Assembly: GCA_937877575.1 (NCBI GenBank) | Contig: CALFIZ010000212.1 | Coordinates: 1 to 6,162 of the forward strand | Direction of reading: 5' to 3' | Source of the DNA: an uncultured Marinilabiliales bacterium | Lineage (GTDB): Bacteria; Bacteroidota; Bacteroidia; Bacteroidales; BM520 | Length of the DNA stretch: 6,162 bases | Part shown: positions 1 through 6,162 of the stretch, in pieces | How positions within the stretch are numbered: position 1 is the stretch's first letter | Layout: every line of letters begins with the position of its first letter | Position numbers and translations under genes: made by a program | The notes under the pieces: generated by a model | Seen by the model: only the letters and a program-made list of their open reading frames with translations | Told to the model about the DNA's origin: nothing | Databases searched by the model: none

Positions 1-150
1 GCTGTTGATTGTCAGGTGCAGGGTTACGATACTGTCGCAGCCTGCCTCTGTCTGGAGCGTTTGAGTGTAGTCACCGCTTGACGTGTAGGTTACACCCTCC
101 CAGTCATAGCTGTCGCATGCAGTTATGCTGAATTCCTCATTATTATAGCT
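1..150 (-). repeat. Cys-pair 'CDSYDWEG...GCDSIVTLHLTI' repeat, copy 2, residues 2005-2054
   Basis: A full 150-bp (50-residue) unit starting SYNNEEFSITACDSYDWEG and ending at the window edge with VTLHLTINS, cysteines C2016 and C2042. It follows copy 1 head to tail with no spacer. Since the window edge falls exactly at a unit end (INS, as at the end of copy 1), more copies may follow to the left; this cannot be seen. Cys codons are TGC and most Ser codons AGC, unlike the middle of the gene. Confidence 0.92.
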
Positions 151-3100
151 GCTGTTGATTGTCAGGTGCAGGGTTACGATACTGTCGCAGCCTGCCTCTG
201 TCTGGAGCGTTTGAGTGTAGTCACCGCTTAACGTGTAGGTTACACCCTCCCAGTCGTAGCTGTCGCATGCAATTGCTGAAAATTCAGTGTAGAATGCATC
301 GGTAACGCTAACCGTACCTGATGCAATGGCTGGAGTGCAGGAGTTGCCCGTTGTCATTACAGTGTAGTCGAATATGCCCGATTGGACAGGAATACCGCTA
401 ATAGTTACTATGTCGCCATTCACGAACCAGGAGATTCCAACAGGAGTCGATCCAGATGTCCATATCACTGATGCTCCGGTAGCACCGCCACCTATCTGAT
501 ACTGAATCTCAGTCATCTCACTGCCTATGCAGGTTTCAACCGTCTGATTTGTGAGCGGTATCAAGGTATGTGCAGGAACAACGTGTAGATTAACGATATA
601 TGTACTGTCACAGCCATGTACAGTCTCAAAAGTATGACTGTAAACACCTTCGACATTGGTGTAAATGCCGTAAGCATCGAAATATACTCCCTCGCAGATT
701 GTAGTATCTATTTCATGGGAATAATGCCTGTAACCGGTTACTGTACCAACTGTTTGTATAACTCCACAATCATCAAAAGTTTCAGGTGTTATGGTATATG
801 TATATGTACCATAAACCTCTATTGTCCCGGAAATTACAACATCACCACCGTGAATGTGTGAAGTAATTCCCAATGGCATTAATGGTGTCCAATGAATCAT
901 TGCTCCTGTTGCTGTGCCACCGATTACATATAATACTTCTTCCATTGGTTCACCAACACAGCTTGATGAGTGCTGGTCACCACTCAACAATATCATATAA
1001 CTGTTCTCGAGAGGTACTAATGTTATATCTTCAAGGTCATACAAGCATTCATTATAATCTTCAACAGATGCAGAATATGTACCAATTTTCAGATTCGTGA
1101 AGCTGTGTGTGGCATCGTATGATATAATCTCGTAAGAATCATCGTCACTGGCCAAACGATATGTGAATGGAGCCGTACCACCTGTAACTCTGATTGTTAT
1201 CACACCTGTATTTTCTCCCTCACATGGATCTACGTACGTTGCTTCTGCAAACAATGCATGCAATGGATTAGACAAAACAACTGTCTCTTCTGTAGGACTA
1301 CATTCGTTAGCATCTGTGACTGTTACAACGTATGTTCCGGAAATAAGGTTGCTGAATGTGTATGTCAACTCTTCAGTTGCTTCGCTTGTTATGGTTTCTG
1401 CACCCGACAGATGATAGATGTATGGTGCAATACCATTTGCTATTGTTACACTGATATGACCGTCGTCAGAATCTGACAGACATCCGCTCGCTGAAACAAT
1501 ATCAGTAATCTCCATCGGATATGACGAGTCATCAATGTTGATGATTTGGTCAACCGCTGTAGTATTACCGCATTCATCAGTAATCGTATAGGTTCTCGTG
1601 ATGATTATTGGCTTAGATCCCACATATACGTCTGAACTGGTGAGAACCAGGTCTTCAACAGCCGTCTTATTGTCAGTGATTGTCAAGCCTAAATCTACGA
1701 GTTCCGTTATTGAAGTTACCGCTGCCGGAGCTGCATCTACCGTACATCCGACAAATACCCAAGTAGGCAGTGTACCTGTGATTTCAGGTGATAAATTGTC
1801 AAGTTGTACATATACAGGTATGCTTTCAACTTCTGCACATCTACCTGATGTAGCAATAGAAGAAACAGCACATCTGAAATATGTGCTCTCATAAAGAACT
1901 CCGGTATTGTATGATGAAGCAGTAGCACCGGAAATATTGGTGTAACTTATACCGTCAAGGCTCTTCTGCCACTGATACGACAGTGTGAAACCGTTCTGTG
2001 AAGTTGCATCAATTGTAAGAGCTGCATTTCCATTGTTACAAATGATTGTGTCAGAACTCATGGTATTAATCACCACATCATCGTCAGGAATCACATGCCA
2101 TGTGTAAATCTCTTCAGCAGAATCACAGTTTTCACCGCTGCAGTCGAGACTTATCTTAATGTACCATGTAGTACCCTCATTTGTTGTGGTGATTACCGGT
2201 ACCGTTCCGGTACCATCGCTAATCCAGTCAGTTCCGTTGAAGGAATGGCTATAGTTGACATCGTTTAAAGTACATCCGGTACCTCCTGTGAGAGTTACAT
2301 CGGACAAAGATATTGTACTGCCGGAACAAATGATTTCACCGTCTGGAACTCTTACAGCTGTAAGTTCCGGATCAGGGTTCACCGTCAGTGTACCAGGCAG
2401 ATAAGTGATATTGTAGTTCGATGTGACATCGATGCCAGCATTCATGATTGTGACTGAAGTTATCTCATTTGCTACTGAGCCGACTTCCTTGATGCTGCCT
2501 GAATAGGTGACATTTGTGATGACATCACCACTCAGCAGACTGCCGCTTTCAATCGTATATTCGTGATATACATAGGTCGTGTCTGCATCGTAACACCATG
2601 TGTTGGAACCCGCAAGTATTGTAATTGCCTGACCCGCTGATGTTATAGTCAGAGTACCGTCAATCGTAGTGTAATCATAGTTGGCTGTTACATCAACGCC
2701 TCTTGAAGAACTATAGATATGGAAATCAGTTATACGGTTAGGTGTTGTGCCGACATCCTTGATACTGCCTACGAATGTGGTATCGTGGAAGTAATCATTC
2801 GTACCGAGTGATGTCCCTGATGTAATTGTGAACACCTTATATTCATGATAAGTACCATCGTATGGCCATGACATGTCTGCTGCCGTGATTTCTAATGGGC
2901 GCAGGTTAATTCTCCATGGCAGTGAAATGACTGCATCTGTGATATATCTGCTTCCGCTGATAGAATCCCAGACATAATAGGTGTATAAGCCCTCATCTTT
3001 GATTGTAGCAGCTGAAGTGTATTGGCCTGCATCATATCCGGTATTGCCGGAAGCATCAATGGTGTAGTATGTGCCTGCAGTATATCCTGTTTGTAATTCA

Positions 3101-6100
3101 CCGTTGTAAACATACTCAGGCATATCCGGAACAGTTATGAAGTTGTATGAAGCATAGCCTTCGCCTGTACCGTTTACACTTATCTTCTTCTGGGTACACT
3201 TGCCGTTCACAAACACATAGTAATCACCGCCAGGGACGCCTAAGGCTGTGTAATTGCCATTAGAATCAAATGTCATGGAAATTGTAGGCGTGCCATCACA
3301 AGAAGCTGAAAGAGCAACTGTCTGACTGTTCCATGGAATACCATCCTCATCGATTTTGACATTGGCCTGACCAGGTGTCCACAAAGCATATACATGGACA
3401 TTTGTGGAAGGAGCTATATGTTCACCTGCACTAAGCAGACCGGCTGCAACCAGGGCTGCCTCGAGTTTGTCTGTTGTCCAATGTTCAAACTCTAAAGTGG
3501 TATTAGCAATATAATTGTAATCTGTGCAGTTTGGATCCACAGCCCATCCTGCGAAATGATATCCGCTGCGAGTCATGTCAGAGTATATCATTACAGCCTT
3601 TGAAGGTTTGTATTCTTCCATGATAGTATTGACTATTTCCTTTACAACATAGCCCTCCCCTCCGTAATATGTAAGTTCAAGCCTGTCAGGATACGGGTAG
3701 GTTTCATTGTTGCCTCTGCCAAGATTACATGATGTGTTGAACAGATAATAAACACCGTCTGATTCAAATGCAAGACCGGTTCCTGCCTGAATCTCATCGT
3801 CTATGAAGTAACCGCCATTGTTATCGGTTTCAAGTAACATATATCCCTGAGGCGGTTGACCACCCGATGCAGGAATAATATAAGGCTCCACTAACAACAG
3901 ATTGACTGATTTCTGTAATGCCAAACATACAGAAGTGTCAGGTGCATAGAGTGACAGTTGGTCATCAGGTGCAATGGTTTTGACTGCATGATAAGTTCTT
4001 GTGACATCATGATCAATGTCATAGAGAGTGAATTCACCACCAACCCGGATTTCAGAATCACGGGTGATTATGACCGAACTTCTCTGCGGGTCAGGACGCA
4101 TGCTGATGTCTGTACCGATGAGATAATATTCCGATTCACCACTCTGACACTCAGTACAGCCGTTCGGATCACCGTTGTTGACAGCTCCGTTGGTCCAGAA
4201 GGATAATTCGAAACCATTGAGATTGTAGTATAAGTTGATGAACAGGAAACTGCTTGATACTGCGTAAGACTGACCCGCAACAAGACCTTCAGTCAATGTT
4301 ACAGTGGTCTGGCTGTCTTTATCAATATACAATGTGTCTGAAGCAGTACCGCCGCCATGTGCCATGGTATATATGGCAATGAGTGAACCGCTACGATATA
4401 CATTGATGGTTTCATCGACAGGATCAAGGACAAGTTCATCATTTGCATTGAGAGCAATATACGGTGTGAAATACCACCACCTGATTGATGTGGTATCGCT
4501 ACCGGAAACCTGGGCAGGAGGCATCTTACCTGTCGTAGCTTTTGTCCATAATGACTCACCGCTATATTTGTATTCCGACATTGATGGAACGTATTGATAA
4601 GCTCCTGTCTTGCCGTCATACTGGTTAAGCTTATCAAATCCTTGTTCTACCACAAAGTCGTCATCGGCAGCAAAATCGATAACTTTATCGCCGCCTTCAG
4701 CATAATACTTCAACTGCGTTAACTTCTCGTATGTACCATAGAGGGTCTGACGATAGATGTTAACGTAATACTTGGGAGCACTAACCCATATTGCATACAA
4801 TCTGTACGTTGATCCGTTGACTATAGTATCGGATGTTGTCTGTCCAGCATTATAAAGTATGGCACTCAATTGTGACGATGTCATGTAACTTAGTGTATTA
4901 TAGTCGTTTACACCAAGTATCGAACCTTCTTTGTTAATCTGGGTCTTGGTATTCTTCCAGCTTCCCGATGAAAATCCGAGAGATATAGTAGTGGCAGGAT
5001 ACCATCCGTTGAATCCATATTCATCGTCCGGTGCCGGTGTATATGACGTGAACGGTCCGTCACCGTTGCTGTAAACTTCATTGTAAGTCAAATCACCAGG
5101 GAAGACTATCGTGTCGCCATAGACATGAGTCTCACTGTACAATACTGTAGAATTACCATCATTGATTTCACTTGAACTTGAATAGTTCCTTACATATTCA
5201 ATTGTATAGACATCAGCGGCTCTGTACATGTAAATGACTGTTGTACCATGACTTGAAATGACAACTGACGAAATTGATGTTGAAGGTCCGTTGATTTCGA
5301 ATGATTTTCCGGCACCAACATATTCCGTATAACCCTTAACAGGTTCCCAGTAAATATCATTGCTTGAATCCTCTCCTATAGTCTTGGTGTCATCGGCATA
5401 GAATGTTGTGTTTTCAATTTCATAATACCTGCTGTCACTTGTGGTATAGGTCCCATCAGGCTGTTGTTTCAATCTGTAGATGGTTACAGGCACTAATGTT
5501 GAAGACCATTGTGCATAGAATGTTACGTCTGAGTCAAAGTCATCGGAGAATACGAATGTATCACCGGCGTTATAATGGGTTCCGGAATCTTCTTCTGTAG
5601 AAGTCCAATACTTGAACTCATAACCGTCTCTTGTGAATCCGTTAGGAAGTACTGTCACAGTTGTATTGTAACTGCAGTAAGGACTGTTAGGATCAATCAC
5701 TGAACCTGCGACAAATGGTGCATTTGCAGAATAAAGAACCTTATAGTATGGATAAGTTGCAACTGTAATCGTGTCTGTCGCAACATCACCGCACTCATTG
5801 CGGAATACTCTTGTAAACTGGGTGGTGGTATCGATTGAATAACCACTTATGGAAGCTGCTGTCTCACCGGAAATCGTTGACCAGTCAGTGTCCGTAGCAC
5901 TCTTCTTTCTCCATTCGTAGTAACCGTTGTGGCCGCCAGAGGCTTCAGTTACATTTTTAATGTCGAAACTGGTATTCTTACAAACAGCTGCTATACTATT
6001 AATATCACCTGCTTCAACAGCATCATAGACATTGATTGTTGCTGTTGCAGTTTCCGTGCCGCAGCCAGGGGTCTGGTCGCTGGTGACTGTAACCGTAACA

Positions 6101-6162
6101 TTGAATGTGCCGCTCTCTGTCGGTGTGCCGCTTATCGTTGTGCCGCTCCAGCTCACTCCGCC
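1..6162 (-). CDS. Giant multidomain repeat-rich surface/secreted protein (internal fragment, both ends missing)
   Basis: One minus-strand frame runs from base 6162 to base 1 with no stop codon, giving 2054 residues; the window length is an exact multiple of this frame. Neither start nor stop is present, so the true protein is longer. The translation is rich in Thr, Ser, Gly, Asp, Tyr and Val, with beta-strand-like alternation and no hydrophobic membrane segment. Modules in order: putative Ig, PKD/Ig-like, InlB_B/Flg_new-type repeats, an unassigned region, YDG- and MBG-like modules, PKD/Ig/HYR-like modules, two SprB-type repeats, and Cys-pair repeats. These families are known from cell-surface proteins, and SprB repeats come from Bacteroidota gliding/adhesion proteins. 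I infer an exported adhesin or structural fibre. No catalytic motif is visible. Type IX secretion is plausible, but its C-terminal signal would lie outside the window. The gene cannot be named; that it is one real gene is very well supported. Confidence 0.96.
151..297 (-). repeat. Cys-pair 'CDSYDWEG...GCDSIVTLHLTI' repeat, copy 1, residues 1956-2004
   Basis: The unit holds ACDSYDWEGVTYTLSGDYTQ and ends AGCDSIVTLHLTINS, with cysteines C1966 and C1992. Bases 151-270 differ from bases 1-120 at only two positions (230/80, changing Leu to Ser; 256/106, silent in Tyr), so the duplication is recent or the copies are kept alike by conversion. Only the first ten or so residues (AFYTEFSAIA) differ from copy 2. 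Confidence 0.92.
298..576 (-). other. Putative Ig (He_PIG-like) module, copy B of a two-domain unit, residues 1863-1955
   Basis: Runs VETCIGSEMTEIQYQIGGGA, WTSGSTPVGISWFVNG, then DIVTISGIPVQSGIFDYTVM and SGTVSVTD. It aligns with copy A along its full length and, in its second half, with the fragment at the right edge of the window (GVSWSG...ISGTPTESGTF). Cysteines C1878 and C1942 correspond to C1735 and C1799 of copy A. Confidence 0.7.
577..717 (-). repeat. Cys-pair 'ICEG...HGCDS' repeat, diverged copy, residues 1816-1862
   Basis: The unit reads IDTTICEGVYFDAYGIYTN and closes HGCDSTYIVNLHVV. Its cysteines, C1823 and C1851, are 28 apart, against 26 in the two later copies. It keeps the invariant features: Cys near the start, 'Y....G.Y...' in the middle, 'GCDS' and a final hydrophobic strand. 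This repeat type is common in secreted Bacteroidota proteins, though its structural role is unknown to me. The Cys pair probably forms a disulfide after export (inference). Confidence 0.75.
733..1005 (-). other. Putative Ig (He_PIG-like) module, copy A of a two-domain unit, residues 1720-1810
   Basis: Contains SSCVGEPMEEVLYVIGGTAT, then IHWTPLMPLGITSHI, then GDVVISGTIEVYGTYTYTIT. The 'P.GI......G..V.ISGT....GTY.YT.T' pattern matches He_PIG-type putative Ig domains, and the N-terminal half aligns with copy B (IGGTATGAMIHWT against IGGGATGASVIWT). C1735 and C1799 flank the core. It precedes a Cys-pair module, as copy B does. Confidence 0.65.
1012..1263 (-). repeat. SprB-type repeat 2, residues 1634-1717
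   Basis: The parallel elements are VDPCEGENTGVITIRVTGGT (residues 1644-1663), APFTYRLAS, and FTNLKIGTYSASVEDYNEC (1688-1706), aligning element by element with repeat 1. The 'GGTAPFTYRL' motif is an excellent family match. Codons are mostly AT-ending (TGT, GGT, ACA), in contrast to the last 100 residues of the window. Confidence 0.85.
1264..1518 (-). repeat. SprB-type repeat 1, residues 1549-1633
   Basis: The signature runs SGCLSDSDDGHISVTIANGI (residues 1559-1578), then APYIYHLSG, then FSNLISGTYVVTVTDANEC (1603-1621). These match the SprB repeat plan 'C....G.I.V...GG..PY.Y......F..L..G.Y.V.V.D..GC'. SprB is a giant Flavobacterium surface adhesin used in gliding; the repeat itself marks exported Bacteroidota proteins and does not prove gliding. 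Tandem with repeat 2. Confidence 0.85.
1534..1803 (-). other. HYR-like Ig module, residues 1454-1543
   Basis: It opens LSPEITGTLPTWVFVGCTVDA and ends with ITRTYTITDECGNTTAVDQI (residues 1521-1540). The 'TYT.TD.CGNT' ending is the classic signature of HYR and related Ig-like modules in Bacteroidota surface proteins. C1473 and C1531 are the two cysteines and may pair. The next residues (SSYPMEITDIVSASGC) begin a SprB-type repeat. Confidence 0.75.
1804..2085 (-). other. Ig-like module with 'YQWQKS..G..Y' core, residues 1360-1453
   Basis: The core SYQWQKSLDGISYTNISGAT (residues 1395-1414) followed by YESTYFRCAVSS (1424-1435) is a strong Ig-like signature: the 'W' strand and the 'Y.C.V' strand, with the disulfide partner in DTIICNNGNAALTI (C1375). 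It is the clearest immunoglobulin-like fold in the window. It ends at VYVQLDN, before a HYR-like module. Confidence 0.75.
2086..2379 (-). other. PKD/Ig-like module, residues 1262-1359
   Basis: This module of about 98 residues contains GEIICSGSTISLSDV, a FNGTDWISDGTGTVPV strand pair, and WYIKISLDCSGENCDSAEEIYTWHV. The early 'ICSGSTISL' and the late strand leading to 'TWHVIPD' match the Ig/PKD-like pattern of Bacteroidota surface proteins (compare IICNNGNAALTI in the following module). Cysteines are C1279, C1297, C1341 and C1346. The role is inferred to be a structural spacer. Confidence 0.55.
2380..2631 (-). repeat. MBG-type repeat 2, residues 1178-1261
   Basis: It begins QAITILAGSNTWCYDADTTY, carries YSGSIKEVGSVANEI (matching VGSIKDVGTTPNRI in repeat 1), then GIDVTSNYNITYLPGTLTV, matching GVDVTANYDYTTIDGTLTI. 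The family start 'YDG' is changed to YDAD here, with an extra Cys (C1190). It ends at VNPDPELTAV, where a PKD/Ig-like module begins. Confidence 0.8.
2641..2898 (-). repeat. MBG-type repeat 1, residues 1089-1174
   Basis: The sequence opens PLEITAADMSWPYDGTYHEY, with the 'I.A....YDG..H' start of MBG domains. It continues with FVGSIKDVGTTPNRI and closes VTANYDYTTIDGTLTIT, the 'V(T)..Y......GTLTI' end typical of the family. The domain is a beta-sandwich spacer in bacterial surface proteins. It lies in tandem with repeat 2 and aligns to it over its whole length, but with clearly diverged sequence, indicating an old duplication. Confidence 0.8.
2908..3132 (-). other. YDG-like Ig module, residues 1011-1085
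   Basis: It begins VPDMPEYVYNGELQTGY and continues with TYYTIDASGNTGYDAGQYTSA and an ITDAVISLPWRI ending. This follows the pattern 'P....L.YNG..QTG......Y...GN...DAG.YT....L......W.......I.W.I' found in tandem-repeat surface proteins next to MBG domains. The next residues (NLRPLEITAADMSWPYDG) start an MBG-type repeat, which is the usual neighbour. The role would be structural. Confidence 0.65.
3133..3378 (-). other. Small 'DG-P...G-Y' beta module after the InlB repeats, residues 929-1010
   Basis: The module reads ANVKIDEDGIPWNSQTVAL, then FDSNGNYTALGVPGGDYYVF, then NGKCTQKKISVNG, ending near SYNFITV. This 'V.V..DG.PW..Q.V.L ... G.Y....VP.G.Y.V..NG......I.V' layout resembles a carboxypeptidase-regulatory/transthyretin-like beta-sandwich commonly found beside InlB_B repeats in bacterial surface proteins. 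C955 and C989 may pair (inference). Family membership is inferred from pattern only. Confidence 0.5.
3379..3687 (-). repeat. Listeria-Bacteroides (InlB_B/Flg_new-type) repeat 3, long variant, residues 826-928
   Basis: The core TRSGYHFAGW (residues 864-873) matches TRDGYEFKYW of repeat 1, and the module ends VHVYALW (922-928). Between them is a helix-like insert (TTDKLEAALVAAGLL, about residues 896-910), as in repeat 2. The leading strand YPDRLELTYYGGEGYVV corresponds to the 'Y.V.Y..NGG' opening of the family. It is followed at once by TPGQANVKIDEDG of the next module, a common arrangement after InlB-type repeats. Confidence 0.8.
3688..4776 (-). other. Unassigned beta-rich region of the giant protein, residues 463-825
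   Basis: I recognise no domain family with confidence across these 363 residues, although the frame is fully open. It starts PKYYVNIYRQ and holds Trp/Tyr-rich strands (RWWYFTPYIAL, residues 561-571), a Gly run (AHGGGT, 601-606), a Thr-rich strand, and an InlB-like fragment NGFELSFWTNG (649-659). A Cys pair NGCTEC (C669 and C672) follows. A stretch reading GGEFTLYD (708-715), with PPQGYMLLE further on (770-778), faintly recalls SpaA/Cna-B-type prealbumin-like folds, but this is weak. The start of the next InlB-type module follows at residue 826. It could be two or three divergent beta domains. Confidence 0.5.
4786..5211 (-). repeat. Listeria-Bacteroides (InlB_B/Flg_new-type) repeat 2, long variant, residues 318-459
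   Basis: It opens with VYTIEYVRNY, has a core EYGFNGWYP (residues 381-389) and ends with YRLYAIW (453-459), the same end signature as repeat 1 (FYAQW) and repeat 3 (VYALW). The distance from the core Trp to the terminal Trp is about 72 residues, against 33 in repeat 1. The insert contains an alpha-like stretch (YMTSSQLSAILYNAG, residues 426-440). Repeat 3 carries a similar insert (TTDKLEAALVAAGLL), so both belong to the same long subtype. Confidence 0.75.
5221..5493 (-). other. InlB-associated MucBP-like companion module, residues 224-314
   Basis: The module starts with VPVTIYRLKQQPDGTY and ends with a Tyr-rich strand (TTVIYMYRA), followed by VYTIEYV, which opens the next InlB-type repeat. 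This 'V.IY....DGTY ... GY......  ...T.V..YY...YT..Y' pattern resembles the spacer modules, sometimes matching MucBP-like families, that alternate with InlB_B repeats in Gram-positive and some Bacteroidota surface proteins. The assignment is by pattern only. Its position between two InlB-type repeats supports it. Confidence 0.5.
5506..5748 (-). repeat. Listeria-Bacteroides (InlB_B/Flg_new-type) repeat 1, residues 139-219
   Basis: The module carries the hallmark core TRDGYEFKYW (residues 177-186) and closes with FYAQW (215-219). Between them lies a 'HYNAGDTFVF' segment, as expected for the 'GY.F.GW......Y..G.......V.LYA.W' consensus. The family forms small beta-grasp-like units in bacterial surface proteins such as internalin B. 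The portion before the core (residues 139-176) contains one Cys (C163) and is less typical. It is directly followed by a companion module and a second InlB-type repeat. Confidence 0.8.
5758..6027 (-). other. PKD/Ig-like module, residues 46-135
   Basis: A beta-rich module of about 90 residues begins after the He_PIG-like end. It has an early Cys (C61, in AAVCKNTSF), a central Trp strand (YYEWRKKS, residues 81-88), a second Trp (DTDW, residue 94) and a late Cys (C124, in RNECGDVATDTITV). This spacing, with 'YEW...' and 'FTRVFRNECGD...TITV', is the usual look of PKD/Ig-like domains in giant Bacteroidota surface proteins. C61 and C124 could form an intradomain disulfide after export (inference). 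No enzymatic role is suggested. Confidence 0.6.
6028..6162 (-). other. Putative Ig (He_PIG-like) domain, C-terminal part, residues 1-45
   Basis: The fragment reads GVSWSGTTISGTPTESGTF followed by alternating Val/Thr strands and ends in ATINV. The 'G(V/I)SW...ISGTP...SGTF..TVT' signature is that of putative Ig domains of the He_PIG type, which are extracellular beta-sandwich spacers. The N-terminal half lies beyond the right edge. The same signature recurs at residues 1720-1810 and 1863-1955. Codon use is unusual here: nearly all Gly codons are GGC and all Ser codons are AGC, unlike the GGT/TCA/AGT-rich sequence that follows. Confidence 0.7.

Noticed and set aside
1..300. CRISPR array suggested by the repeated sequence at the left edge
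   Set aside because: The repeat is a 150-bp head-to-tail coding unit (50 residues) with no unique spacers, so it is a protein-domain duplication.
1012..1518. Calling the gene sprB because of SprB-type repeats
   Set aside because: The repeat occurs in many unrelated giant Bacteroidota proteins; the rest of the architecture (InlB, MBG and Cys-pair modules) differs from Flavobacterium SprB, and both termini are missing.
1598..1894. Plus-strand open frame of 98 codons
   Set aside because: It lies antisense to the giant gene inside the HYR- and Ig-like modules, has no recognisable protein features, and its length is expected by chance opposite a long Thr/Ser-rich gene.
3958..4597. Plus-strand open frames at 3958-4206 and 4304-4597
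   Set aside because: Both are antisense to the unassigned segment of the giant protein and lack family-like motifs; treated as shadows.
4299..4637. Minus-strand open frame of 112 codons
   Set aside because: It is in a different minus-strand frame from the open 2054-codon frame, which continues through it with well-formed protein sequence; the short frame shows no domain.
3688..4776. Enzymatic domain (protease or glycosidase) in the unassigned segment
   Set aside because: No catalytic motif such as HExxH, GDSL, a Ser-protease GxSGG or a glycosidase signature is visible in the translated sequence.
1..6162. Promoters, ribosome binding sites or terminators within the window
   Set aside because: The window is coding throughout; any AT-rich or palindromic stretches are explained by the translated modules, and no start or end of a gene is present to anchor such a site.

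Overview
The whole window is the inside of one very large protein gene on the minus strand. Read from base 6162 down to base 1, one frame stays open for all 6162 bases (2054 codons). It contains neither the start codon, signal peptide and promoter (beyond the right edge) nor the stop codon and C-terminal end (beyond the left edge). There are no intergenic stretches, RNA genes, transposons or CRISPR arrays. Residue numbers below count from the first codon in the window: residue n starts at base 6165-3n on the minus strand.

The organism is most likely a member of Bacteroidota, probably Bacteroidales from an anaerobic or gut-like habitat. This rests on domain content: two SprB-type repeats, several PKD/Ig-like modules, and repeated 'CDS...GCDSIVTLHLTI' Cys-pair modules, a style typical of huge secreted Bacteroidota surface proteins. 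It is inference, because no marker gene is present. Base composition is moderate and rather AT-leaning, except at both edges, which use more GC-ending codons.

Layout in protein order (right to left): the end of a putative Ig (He_PIG-like) domain; a PKD/Ig-like module; a block of Listeria-Bacteroides (InlB_B/Flg_new-type) repeats with an interleaved companion module; a segment of about 360 residues that I cannot assign; a further InlB-type repeat; a small 'DG-P...GxY' beta module; a YDG-like module; two tandem MBG-type repeats; PKD-, Ig- and HYR-like modules; two SprB-type repeats; then a two-domain unit (putative Ig plus Cys-pair module) present twice; and finally a second Cys-pair copy nearly identical in DNA to its neighbour.

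The likely role is an extended, multidomain cell-surface or secreted fibre (adhesin or stalk) built from beta-sandwich modules. No catalytic domain is visible. Export by the type IX secretion system is plausible for this protein class but cannot be tested here because the C-terminal sorting domain lies outside the window. The most notable points are the size of the unbroken frame, the recently duplicated 150-bp unit at the left edge, the duplicated two-domain unit, the mixture of domain families, and the unassigned central segment.
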